NCBI RefSeq assembly: GCF_000935355.1
Contig: NZ_JXZC01000002.1
Location: 1 to 64,000 of the forward strand
Direction of reading: 5' to 3'
Source: Rossellomorea aquimaris
GTDB taxonomy: Bacteria; Bacillota; Bacilli; Bacillales; Bacillaceae_B
Length of the DNA: 64,000 nucleotides
Shown: positions 34,379-41,907 of the stretch, in pieces
Numbering within the stretch: the first letter of the stretch is position 1
How the letters are laid out: every line of letters starts with the position of its first letter
Translations under genes and position numbers: made by a program
The notes under the pieces: generated by a model
Told to the model about the DNA's origin: nothing
The model's database searches: none
What the model saw: the letters and a program-made list of their open reading frames with translations, nothing else

Positions 34379-34543
34379 AGTACATAGTTAAAAGGTGTAC
34401 TAATCCTTCCTAAGGAAAGCTGATCTATCTTCGTTCCCTCTTGTTGGAGTTGTTCTCTTTATAAATTTGATTAAGAGATACTGTGTTTCTTAATTCTCGA
34501 TTTTGGATGGGGTCCAAGGTTCGAGAGTGCCAGCTTGGACACC
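34379..34543. other. further dyads and AT-rich gap
   Basis: Dyads AGTAC/GTACT (34379-34401), ATTAAGA/TCTTAAT (34470-34494) and GGGGTCCAAG/CTTGGACACC (34509-34543) continue the structured stretch. From 34560 to 35080 the sequence becomes extremely AT-rich with T-runs and no gene. Taken together, 34183-35080 could be a replication origin or a structured RNA locus. Confidence 0.55.
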
Positions 34544-35094
34544 ATATACCTTAATTCTAATACGAATTCAATTTTTTTTACTAATCAACTTTATTTAAAC
34601 GGTTTCTACATTAGCAGAACTCCTTTCATATATTAGGCATTAACTTTCTTTACAAGGCTTTACCTTGACTCCATTTAAAGAGATTTTGTTTTCACTGAAA
34701 TTATATACCCAAAACTGAAAAGTATAAGAAAAAATTCTTATTTACAAAACAAGTAAAGGAATCGATTTTTTTATTGTGGGAACAAAGGTAATTTTTAGAA
34801 TTACTTTTTATTTTTTTTCGTTCTTTTTTTTCTTGGCTATTTTCCGAATTTAAATTCACACTGTTGTATAAAAGTTTTTGTTTCCCTTTTTATATTTTTT
34901 ATATTTTTTTTTTTAGAAACTATAAATATAAAAGCAAAAAAGTTTTATATTTAAGCAATTTACAACATCTATTTTGAACTATATAATCCAAATTATCAGG
35001 GGATATTCTTAAAAATATATTAGAACTATCAAAAGTACCTTTGTATATTAATTCATCGTTTGGAAATCTCATTAAATAAGGAGCTGGAAAAGTA

Positions 35095-36144
35095 ATGACA
35101 CTAATCAAAGAAGAACTTCACTCTTATACTTTAGAGGCTGTATCTGTTAATGAAACAGTTGTCGATAATCGAAAAGTCGTTTTTATGGTTGTAAATACTA
35201 AGTCCTTCTTGAAAACAAAACTCCCCAATAATGCTAATACTAGAAAATTTACCGGAAAGAAAAATAAAGCAGTTAATGCAATGATTCAGACATTAAGAAA
35301 AGAACCTGAAAATTTTCGTTTAAAGAATTTAGGTATACGTGTTGTAGCCTCCGAAATTATAAGAAACGGCAATTTAGTAACTCTATTATGCACTGAAGAA
35401 GAAGGAAATTTTAATGGAGGGCACACCAACGAAGTATTAAGTATATACGGAAACGAAAATGCTTATGTATATGTTACTGTTGATGTTAATTTACCTAGAG
35501 AACAACTAGTTGATATTTCTGTAGCTTTAAATATGTCAAAAAGAGTAGAAGAGTATTCAATAGGGGAAAAGATTGGTGCTCACGAATGGATTAAAAAAGT
35601 GCTTCCCTCTGAATCAATAGCCTGGCAAGAAGGGGATGAAGGGGATCATCACGTAACAGATGTATTGAAGGTGGCAAATTTATTTAGAGTTGAAAAAAAT
35701 AAAAAATATAATGATAGTTCACTTCGTCAATCTTTGACAAGAAAGAAAGAGGTTGTTAAAAAAAATAATGAAAATCAACCCCTAACATATACAGGATATC
35801 TTTTACCTGATCTTTGGTATTTGTATAAAGAACTTACTGAAAACACAATTATTCAAAGTAATTTACCAAATAGATTTACCTCTGATAATAAGTTATTACA
35901 AGGTATCGTTCTTGCTTTTATTTACGGAATTCAATGTATGACAGAAATAAATAAAAATAATATACCGATGTGGAAAAAAGAATATTCAGTAATGACAGCC
36001 TTAAATACTTGTGAAAAAGTTTCAAAAAAAATCGGAAAAACTATTAATAAACAACCGTTTAAAAGGATGACTGCAGAAATGATTTATAAAGATTCAATGT
36101 TCCAAGAAAAAATCAAACGTGTATTTGCAGAGGAATTATTATAG
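35095..36144 (+). CDS. AIPR-like abortive infection protein
   Basis: A 349-residue protein with features of the AIPR (abortive infection phage resistance) family: a central FNGGHTNEVLSIYGN segment (about 105-120, equivalent to the family's NG-x-T motif), strands AYVYVTVDVNLPREQLVDISVALN with the asparagine helix SKRVEEYSIG. AAGGAG precedes the ATG. By family it would be an anti-phage protein of unclear mechanism. It lies next to attR, separate from the CBASS operon. Family assignment is from motif resemblance only. Confidence 0.6.
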   Translation: MTLIKEELHSYTLEAVSVNETVVDNRKVVFMVVNTKSFLKTKLPNNANTRKFTGKKNKAVNAMIQTLRKEPENFRLKNLGIRVVASEIIRNGNLVTLLCTEEEGNFNGGHTNEVLSIYGNENAYVYVTVDVNLPREQLVDISVALNMSKRVEEYSIGEKIGAHEWIKKVLPSESIAWQEGDEGDHHVTDVLKVANLFRVEKNKKYNDSSLRQSLTRKKEVVKKNNENQPLTYTGYLLPDLWYLYKELTENTIIQSNLPNRFTSDNKLLQGIVLAFIYGIQCMTEINKNNIPMWKKEYSVMTALNTCEKVSKKIGKTINKQPFKRMTAEMIYKDSMFQEKIKRVFAEELL

Positions 36145-36303
36145 CTAAATGTTGTCTTATTAGCCTCAATTCCCACAATTCATACAGGTTTAAAGTAATT
36201 ATAATGTATTATTACTTTATTTATTTAAAGCTTTCTTCACTTCATAAACCAAGTAGTATTTAATATTTATATAATTAGGTTTCATCCCTTTACAAATAAG
36301 AAG

Positions 36304-36340
36304 AGAGGACCAAATCAATGTGATTCGGTCCTCCTTTTTT
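36304..36340 (+). terminator. terminator near the right end of the element
   Basis: Thirteen-base arms GAGGACCAAATCA / TGATTCGGTCCTC (36304-36316, 36320-36332) with one mismatch, then TTTTTT. Confidence 0.82.
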
Positions 36341-36395
36341 ATAATCAAATTATTTATTGATACTTTTTAAGTAACCACCCAGCCCCACATTCCTA

Positions 36396-36413
36396 TTGCA
36401 CAGGAATTGCACA
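36396..36413 (+). promoter_or_regulatory. candidate integrase arm sites, right
   Basis: Two TTGCACA repeats start at 36396 and 36407, 11 bp apart, about 100 bp inside attR; they mirror the pair inside attL. Confidence 0.65.
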
Positions 36414-36514
36414 GAATTATTTTATTTATTTTTTTCATCTTCAAAACTTAGTAATATTCATATAAATATATTACTCTTTTGATCTATTTTTTTTATTTTA
36501 TTTTAGACCTGTCT

Positions 36515-36559
36515 CTGGCAGCCAAAAGGTCAGCGGTTCGATCCCGCTATGCTCCATAC
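36515..36559 (+). other. attR core (45-bp duplication)
   Basis: Identical to 23375-23419. It contains only the anticodon loop-to-3' end part of the tRNA and is not a second tRNA gene. Confidence 0.93.
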
Positions 36560-36561
36560 CA

Positions 36562-36607
36562 AAAAAAGATGGGGAAATCCTATATACAGGATTTCCCCAT
36601 CTTTTTT
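36562..36607 (+). terminator. original tRNA-Ala terminator, now displaced
   Basis: Perfect 20-base arms (36562-36581 with 36588-36607) begin two bases after attR, where the tRNA terminator would sit in the empty site. The following gap to 36784 has only a TATACCATT/AATGGTATA dyad (36634-36659). Confidence 0.85.
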
Positions 36608-36784
36608 AGTAATAGCTTTGATCTCAAACTTACTATACCATTAGGTAGCAAATGGTATAAACTCAAACTTGGTTATCACGATTTCCGCTTCCTTTTGATT
36701 CAACGGAGCCTTTCCCCCAAACAACCATAAGTTGATATCTACTTTTTCGTTTTTAGTATTGGGGATATCTCCCCCTCTATATGT

Positions 36785-37336
36785 CTATTCCTTGATTCGA
36801 TACCATTCTATTGGACTTGGTAGTTTTGAATAGTGTCCATGCAGGGAAAGAAATTTAATGGATGATGGAGTCCATAAAAAACTATGGGTCGAATAGTTTC
36901 CACTTAGGGACGTTTGAAATTGAATCATATTTCCCGCCTTTGTATAGGGCTGAACCACGTATTGTGAATTTGGTCCTTTTGGATATCCCCATTTTGCAAA
37001 TTCAATGTCAATTTCCCGATAATTATTGGCAGCAGCATCCGCAGAAGTACCATCATATGTGAATAATCCCAGCGTTATATTTGGATCCAATAAATCCGGT
37101 CGGCCATCCACAAAAAAACGGTACGTTCCATAACCGAGGGTCTTCGTGTTATATACTTCAGCACAGTACCACTTATTGTTTCGTTTTGTTATTTTTAAAT
37201 GCAATCTTCCTCTACTGTCTACCCATACATTTTCGCTGCTACCTGAAAAAAAATTCGGTCCCGGACCCCATTTGTTAGTAGAAGAATCTTTCACATTCCA
37301 AGTATATCCACTCCATTTGATTGTTCTATTATTCAA
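36785..37336 (-). CDS. GH16-like beta-glucanase domain protein
   Basis: A 183-residue beta-sandwich protein with a TTG start seven bases after GGAGG. The GH16 catalytic strand is EIDIEF (E108, D110, E112), preceded by YGTYRFFVDGRPDLLDPNITLGLFTYDG and followed by GNYSTHSFLWTPSSIKF, the usual order in lichenase/laminarinase-like proteins. It lacks a signal peptide and is shorter than secreted GH16 enzymes, so it may be cytosolic, truncated, or use another export route. The substrate is unknown. Confidence 0.75.
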   Translation of the reverse strand: MNNRTIKWSGYTWNVKDSSTNKWGPGPNFFSGSSENVWVDSRGRLHLKITKRNNKWYCAEVYNTKTLGYGTYRFFVDGRPDLLDPNITLGLFTYDGTSADAAANNYREIDIEFAKWGYPKGPNSQYVVQPYTKAGNMIQFQTSLSGNYSTHSFLWTPSSIKFLSLHGHYSKLPSPIEWYRIKE

Positions 37337-37447
37337 TACTATTCCTCCGATATATTAATATTTTTAATATATCGTATGTACTAGCTTTCACAATGACTGT
37401 CAGTTTGTCCATATAATAGAGTAAACTTTGTAATGCGCCTCTACTAG

Positions 37448-37732
37448 CTATTCATTCATCATTGCCCTACCAAAAAAACCCTTCTTCAATTCCTCATCTT
37501 CTACAAACAAATGCACCGCCAAAAATTGTTCTATAATCCCGTTGGAGGAGTCCAATATCGTCTCAAAGGAAGTCTTAATAATACGTGCTTCCATAAAACA
37601 AGAACCCTCATGTTCAGTTGAAAATTTCATAATGGTCCCTGCCTCCTTCATCAACAGGAGGGGAGAAATATCATCAAATTTTTGTTTATGAAACACGTAC
37701 GGTAGTCCTTCTACACAAAAATGTACGTCCAT
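37448..37732 (-). CDS. conserved protein of unknown function, chromosomal copy
   Basis: A 94-residue soluble protein starting MDVHFCVEGLPYVFHKQKFD, related to the element gene at 25171-25458. AAGGGGAT lies upstream of the ATG. No membrane helix, signal or known motif is visible. It lies 0.9 kb outside attR, so the two relatives are separated by almost the whole element. Function not recognised. Confidence 0.65.
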   Translation of the reverse strand: MDVHFCVEGLPYVFHKQKFDDISPLLLMKEAGTIMKFSTEHEGSCFMEARIIKTSFETILDSSNGIIEQFLAVHLFVEDEELKKGFFGRAMMNE

Positions 37733-37919
37733 CTGTCTATCCCCTTATACATTTTAATAACCATCTTTTACCCACTATAAATATGTGCAAAACCTCACAA
37801 AAATGCTGACTCCCCCTAACGAAATCAGCAAATCATGAAGAAATGTAGAAGTGACTATGAAACGTCACTCAACCGGACACTTCAATGTTATACTTTCATG
37901 TACAAAGGGGTTGAAAATA

Positions 37920-38471
37920 ATGGAAAAATATCCAGTATTAGAAACAGAAACATTAACACTAAGGCAACTCACAATGAAAGATGTTGATTTTCTTTATGAG
38001 CTATACACGTCTGAGGATGTTCTCCGCTATTTCGGCATGAGTCCGATCGAATCGAAAGAAGTGGCTGTCAGTATGGTGGAAAACTACGAAAAGCACCTTG
38101 AAACAGGCGGACCAATGCGCTGGGCGATTGTGGAGAAGACCACTGAAAACATAATCGGTACATGCGGATTCCACGCCATTTCCAAAGCCTATAAACGCTG
38201 CGAAATAGGCTATGATTTGAGTCCCGGACATTGGGGTAAGGGCATCATGGTTGAGGCACTCTTCCCGTTACTCAGCTACCTGTTTAAAGATAAAGGAATG
38301 AATCGTGTCGGGGCAGTGATCGTCCCTTACAATAAAGCTTCTTCAAGAGTGGTTGAAAAGCTTGGTTTCAAGCAAGAAGGGTTACTCAGAGAGTATATTC
38401 TTCAAGATGACCATAGATATGATGCGCATATGTACAGTTTGTTGAAGAAAGAATGGCTTTCTGAGTTTTAG
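37920..38471 (+). CDS. GNAT N-acetyltransferase (RimJ/RimL type)
   Basis: A 183-residue acetyltransferase. The ATG is chosen because AAAGGGG lies upstream of it, giving MEKYPVLETETLTLRQLT, the standard start of RimJ/RimL-like proteins. Acetyl-CoA binding region: CEIGYDLSPGHWGKGIMVEAL (split about 115-135), followed by VGAVIVPYNKASSRVVEKLGF. Such enzymes modify N-terminal residues of ribosomal proteins or other amines; the target here is unknown. Confidence 0.87.
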   Translation: MEKYPVLETETLTLRQLTMKDVDFLYELYTSEDVLRYFGMSPIESKEVAVSMVENYEKHLETGGPMRWAIVEKTTENIIGTCGFHAISKAYKRCEIGYDLSPGHWGKGIMVEALFPLLSYLFKDKGMNRVGAVIVPYNKASSRVVEKLGFKQEGLLREYILQDDHRYDAHMYSLLKKEWLSEF

Positions 38472-38523
38472 AAGAACCTGAATAGGCAATAATGGTCAGT
38501 GCAGATGAAAAGGAGCTGGTAGA

Positions 38524-39516
38524 ATGGTACAGCAGATGTTTCAGGGGTTTTTGCGCTGGCCTTTAGTTGTTAGGATATTTATGATTGCGATTACGCTCAT
38601 GCTCTCGTTTGGAACGATCATTCATTTCATAGAGCCCGATACCTTCCCTTCCTTATTCGACGGGATCTGGTGGGCGATTATTACGACTTCCACTGTGGGG
38701 TATGGGGATTTTGTTCCCTCATCGTTTGAAGGCAGACTGATTGGGATCATTCTTATCTTGGTAGGTGCGGGTTTTCTTTCTACTTATTTTGTCATGCTCG
38801 CAGCAGAAACGGTCATGACACAAAATGCTTATTTGGAAGGCAGAGCAACGTTCAAGGGGAAAGATCATGTTGTGATCGTAGGGTGGAATGAGCGGACGCG
38901 GGAAGTGATCAACCAATTAACTTCCCTGCAGTCCCGATGCGATATCATTCTGGTCGATGAAACCCTCCAAAAGAATCCATATAATAATAACCACATCCAT
39001 TTTGTGAGGGGAACCCCATTTAGAGATGCCATTTTGAAAAAAGTAAATCTTCATGAAGCATCAATCGCCATCATCACCGCCGATCAAAATAAAGATGAGA
39101 TAACGGCGGACATGAATTCTGTCTTGACTCTTCTTGCCATTAAAGGGAATCACCCTGATTTATATACAGTAGTGGAAATCCTTCAGAAGGATCAAGTAGC
39201 GAATGCCAAGCGGGCAGGGGCCGATGAAGTGATTCAAACGAATATGCAGACAAGCTATGTGATGATGAACAGTATCATTTCTCAAGGGATGTCCAAGACC
39301 ATCTTAAAATTATTGAATCATTTAAAAGGAAACAATCTAAAGCTGATACCTGTTTCAGAAGAACACATCAATGAAAGCTTCCATTCTTTAAGTGCAAATC
39401 TTTTAAAGGGCAATGTCATCCTTTTAGGCATAAAAAAAGGAGAAATCACGACTGTGAATCCTCCTTTGACGACTATGATTGAAGAAACGGATGAACTTCT
39501 TGTGATCTCTAACTAG
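38524..39516 (+). CDS. yugO: potassium channel with RCK/TrkA-N domain
   Basis: A 330-residue two-helix K+ channel: TM1 about 12-34, pore helix and selectivity filter TTSTVGYGDF (about 55-64), TM2 about 72-93, then an RCK domain (about 110-240; HVVIVGWNERTREVI nucleotide-binding loop, ADQNKDE) and a C-terminal RCK-C part. It matches YugO of B. subtilis, which releases K+ in biofilm electrical signalling. Its 3' end overlaps the convergent yugN by eight bases. Confidence 0.92.
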   Translation: MVQQMFQGFLRWPLVVRIFMIAITLMLSFGTIIHFIEPDTFPSLFDGIWWAIITTSTVGYGDFVPSSFEGRLIGIILILVGAGFLSTYFVMLAAETVMTQNAYLEGRATFKGKDHVVIVGWNERTREVINQLTSLQSRCDIILVDETLQKNPYNNNHIHFVRGTPFRDAILKKVNLHEASIAIITADQNKDEITADMNSVLTLLAIKGNHPDLYTVVEILQKDQVANAKRAGADEVIQTNMQTSYVMMNSIISQGMSKTILKLLNHLKGNNLKLIPVSEEHINESFHSLSANLLKGNVILLGIKKGEITTVNPPLTTMIEETDELLVISN

Positions 39517-39916
39517 AGAAAAGAACGTTCTCCAGCTCTTTTACAAGTTCTTTTCCGACTTCAATGTATTCTTCCGGGAAGCTTGCATCAGGATCTTGTG
39601 GTTCTGAAAATTGATTGACAGAGCCTGAAAAGGTTCCTGTGGATGCGTAGTCGTCCAAGCCACGCTGGTATTTATGAGAAAGAAGAAACGGTTTCCCGAA
39701 TTCAACCGTGGCCCCCCTTGAATCCAATTGCCCGTCAACAGACGTAAATGGTACTCTCAAATACTGGTAGCCCACTTCGTCATCAATTTTATAATCGAAA
39801 TAGCCGTGATCATAATCCCAATTTCCGCCTATTGAATACCCAAGCGGCTTTAATAGCTGTTCAAGCTTATACAGTTGGTAATGCTGTCCTTCAATGCTAG
39901 ATGAAAGCTCAATCAC
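39509..39916 (-). CDS. yugN: YugN-like family protein
   Basis: A 135-residue soluble protein of the YugN-like family (unknown function): IELSSSIEGQHYQLYKLEQLL at the start, GGNWDYDHGYFDYKID and LRVPFTSVDGQLDS in the middle. Position next to yugO and pgi is the same as in B. subtilis, which supports the assignment. It is convergent with the channel gene and upstream of nothing on its own strand except the pgi terminator. Confidence 0.87.
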   Translation of the reverse strand: MIELSSSIEGQHYQLYKLEQLLKPLGYSIGGNWDYDHGYFDYKIDDEVGYQYLRVPFTSVDGQLDSRGATVEFGKPFLLSHKYQRGLDDYASTGTFSGSVNQFSEPQDPDASFPEEYIEVGKELVKELENVLFSS

Positions 39917-39972
39917 ATCGATCCATCCCCTTTCTTTTAGGGATAGTTTCTCCTAAAGCGAAAGAAAAATGT

Positions 39973-40005
39973 AAAAAGAGCACTGAGATTTCCCTCAGTG
40001 CTCTT
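39973..40005 (-). terminator. terminator of pgi
   Basis: Twelve-base arms AAGAGCACTGAG / CTCAGTGCTCTT (39976-39987, 39994-40005) with T-run on the minus strand, five bases after the pgi stop. Confidence 0.88.
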
Positions 40006-40009
40006 TTCC

Positions 40010-41359
40010 TTATTTAAGACGTTTTTCAAGTTCGGCTTTCTTCTCTTCAAAGCCTGGTTTTCCAAGAAGGGCAAACATATTCACTTTGTATGCTTCCACG
40101 CCCGGCTGGTCGAATGGATTCACACCAAGCAGGTATCCACTCATCGCACATGCTTTCTCGAAGAAGTACACCAGGTAACCGAATGTGTAAGCATCCATCG
40201 CAGGAATTTCCACGATCAGGTTTGGCACTCCCCCATCTGTATGTGCAAGCAATGTCCCTTCAAACGCTTTGTTGTTTACAAAGTCCACTGTTTCACCGGC
40301 TAAGTAATTCAAGCCGTCCAGATCACTGTCAGCTTTCTCGATTTTAAGCTCATGACGAGGCTCTGAAACCTTGATGACTGTTTCAAAAATGTCACGTCGT
40401 CCTTCCTGGACATATTGTCCAAGAGAGTGAAGGTCAGTCGAGAAGTTAGCTGAAGAAGGATAAATTCCTTTTTGGTCTTTCCCTTCACTTTCCCCAAACA
40501 GCTGCTTCCACCATTCAGCAAAGTACTGTAAACCAGGCTCATAGTTAATGAGCATTTCGATGGTTTTTCCTTTATTGTAAAGTGCGTTACGAACCGCAGC
40601 ATATTGATAAGCAGGGTTCTCTGTCAGCTCGGATTTACTGAAATCTTCACGGGCCTGTGCAGCACCGTTCATCATCGTCTCGATTTCCACTCCGCTTACA
40701 GCAATCGGAAGCAGTCCAACAGCTGTCAGGACAGAGTAACGTCCACCGATATCATCTGGCACGACGAATGTTTCATAACCTTCGTCTGTCGCCAGCGTCT
40801 TCAGTGCACCTTTCGATTTATCCGTAGTGGCATAAATACGTTTACGTGCTTCTTCCACTCCGTACTTTTCTTCAAGCATATTGCGGAAGATACGGAAGGC
40901 TAGGGCGGGTTCAGTCGTCGTACCGGACTTTGAAATTACATTGATGGAGAAGTCCTTTCCATCAAGAAGATCCATTAAGTCTCTCATGTATGTGGAACTG
41001 ATGTTTTGTCCAACGAATAACACTTGAGGTGTGGAACGCTTGTCTTTCGGAAGAGCGTTATAAAAGCTGTGGTTCAGCATTTCAATCGCTGCACGTGCTC
41101 CCAAGTACGATCCACCAATTCCGATTACTAACAGGACATCGGAATCATTTTTAATTTTCTCAGCTGATTTCTGAATGCGGGAAAATTCTTCTTTGTCGTA
41201 ATCTACAGGAAGGTCGATCCATCCAAGGAAGTCGTTTCCTGCACCTGTTTGTTCATGTAGTGAATGATGAGCGACCTTCACGGCATCACTTAAGTATGTA
41301 AGTTCGTGTTCTCCAAAAAACGATAACGCTTTTGAATAATCAAAACGAATGTGTGTCAT
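40010..41359 (-). CDS. pgi: glucose-6-phosphate isomerase
   Basis: A 449-residue enzyme interconverting glucose 6-phosphate and fructose 6-phosphate. The second ATG is taken as start, six bases after GGAGG, because the first ATG overlaps that site. Two SIS subdomains: [12 protein letters not shown] and [16 protein letters not shown]; signature [17 protein letters not shown], catalytic Glu in [17 protein letters not shown] region, and GVEAYKVN near the C-terminus with the catalytic Lys. Length typical of Firmicutes PGI. It joins the sugar pathways in this window to glycolysis. Confidence 0.96.
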   Translation of the reverse strand: MTHIRFDYSKALSFFGEHELTYLSDAVKVAHHSLHEQTGAGNDFLGWIDLPVDYDKEEFSRIQKSAEKIKNDSDVLLVIGIGGSYLGARAAIEMLNHSFYNALPKDKRSTPQVLFVGQNISSTYMRDLMDLLDGKDFSINVISKSGTTTEPALAFRIFRNMLEEKYGVEEARKRIYATTDKSKGALKTLATDEGYETFVVPDDIGGRYSVLTAVGLLPIAVSGVEIETMMNGAAQAREDFSKSELTENPAYQYAAVRNALYNKGKTIEMLINYEPGLQYFAEWWKQLFGESEGKDQKGIYPSSANFSTDLHSLGQYVQEGRRDIFETVIKVSEPRHELKIEKADSDLDGLNYLAGETVDFVNNKAFEGTLLAHTDGGVPNLIVEIPAMDAYTFGYLVYFFEKACAMSGYLLGVNPFDQPGVEAYKVNMFALLGKPGFEEKKAELEKRLK

Positions 41360-41515
41360 AACCATCCTCCGATTAAAATATTTTCTTCTATCTCACTTTA
41401 TCGAAAGCTGACCCGAGAATCAAGAAAGCTCCCTTTATGTAAGCGTGTGCATAGCAAACTTTTTTCAACAACTATTCTCACCAGCTTATAATTCCCTAAT
41501 TATGGTTCAGTAACC

Positions 41516-41555
41516 CCATAAAAAAGAGGGACGGACCTTCAAAAGGTCCGTCCCT
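41516..41555 (-). terminator. hairpin terminator-like element, copy 1
   Basis: AGGGACGGACCTT / AAGGTCCGTCCCT (41527-41539, 41543-41555) with a T-run on the minus strand. A near-identical hairpin lies at 41867-41897 on the other side of the 21-bp array. Confidence 0.75.
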
Positions 41556-41739
41556 TCCCATTTAAGCGAGGGTAATCAAAGGTGTTTCCTTACCTGAATG
41601 GATGATCATGATCAGGGACGCTACGTTTGGGCAAAAAAGTATCGATTATGGGGGTGAAAATAGCCAGTTGGAAAGTGAATGCTATAAAAAAGAAAGGATT
41701 TATTTGGGGAAGTATGGTAAATCCGTCCCAAACCGAATG

Positions 41740-41850
41740 GAATCCGGCCGTTTTGTGGAAAAATCCAGCCGAAATGATTCAGAATCCAGCCGTTTCATTA
41801 CAGAATTCAGCCGAAATCACAAAAAAACCAGCCGTTTTACTATATTTACC
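41740..41850. repeat. five-unit intergenic array with exact 21-bp period
   Basis: GCCG begins at 41747, 41768, 41789, 41810 and 41831, exactly 21 bp apart, in the context ATCCAGCCG. The following bases alternate TTTT, AAAT, TTTC, AAAT, TTTT. The array sits between two nearly identical GGGACGGACC hairpins. It resembles the 25-bp array at 7283 in design but not in sequence. Apparent reading frames across it are products of the repeat. Confidence 0.78.
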
Positions 41851-41860
41851 AATTTCGACC

Positions 41861-41897
41861 AAAAAAGAGGGACGGACCTTCGTAAGGTCCGTCCCTC
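41861..41897 (-). terminator. terminator of the alcohol dehydrogenase gene (copy 2)
   Basis: GAGGGACGGACCTT / AAGGTCCGTCCCTC (41867-41880, 41884-41897) with six T on the minus strand, ten bases after the stop. Confidence 0.88.
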
Positions 41898-41907
41898 CCA
41901 GGATCGA

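Larger units (their letters stand above)
23375..36559. mobile_element. 13.1-kb integrative element in tRNA-Ala, satellite-like, carrying CBASS
   Basis: The element is bounded by 45-bp identical att copies 13,140 bp apart. It encodes an integrase next to attL, an AlpA/Xis-like protein, a D5-type primase-helicase and a second tyrosine recombinase. Cargo includes CD-NTase plus SAVED effector, an AIPR-like protein, a bPH-SHOCT protein and a SNase-Excalibur protein. No capsid, portal, terminase, relaxase or conjugation gene is seen, so it fits a phage satellite or a small mobilised genomic island. The tRNA's original terminator now lies beyond attR (36562-36607). Confidence 0.92.

Noticed and set aside
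34183-34543. CRISPR or simple terminator cluster
   Set aside because: The hairpins differ in sequence and size, lack T-runs and are not at gene ends.
34920-35108. 62-residue minus-strand frame before the AIPR-like gene
   Set aside because: It covers the leader and ribosome binding site of that gene on the other strand, in very AT-rich sequence, without its own binding site.
36515-36559. Second tRNA-Ala gene
   Set aside because: Only the anticodon loop to the 3' end is present; the 5' acceptor strand and D-arm are missing. It is the attR copy.
23375-36559. Insertion sequence or transposon
   Set aside because: No transposase is encoded in the window; recombination genes are of the tyrosine recombinase type only.
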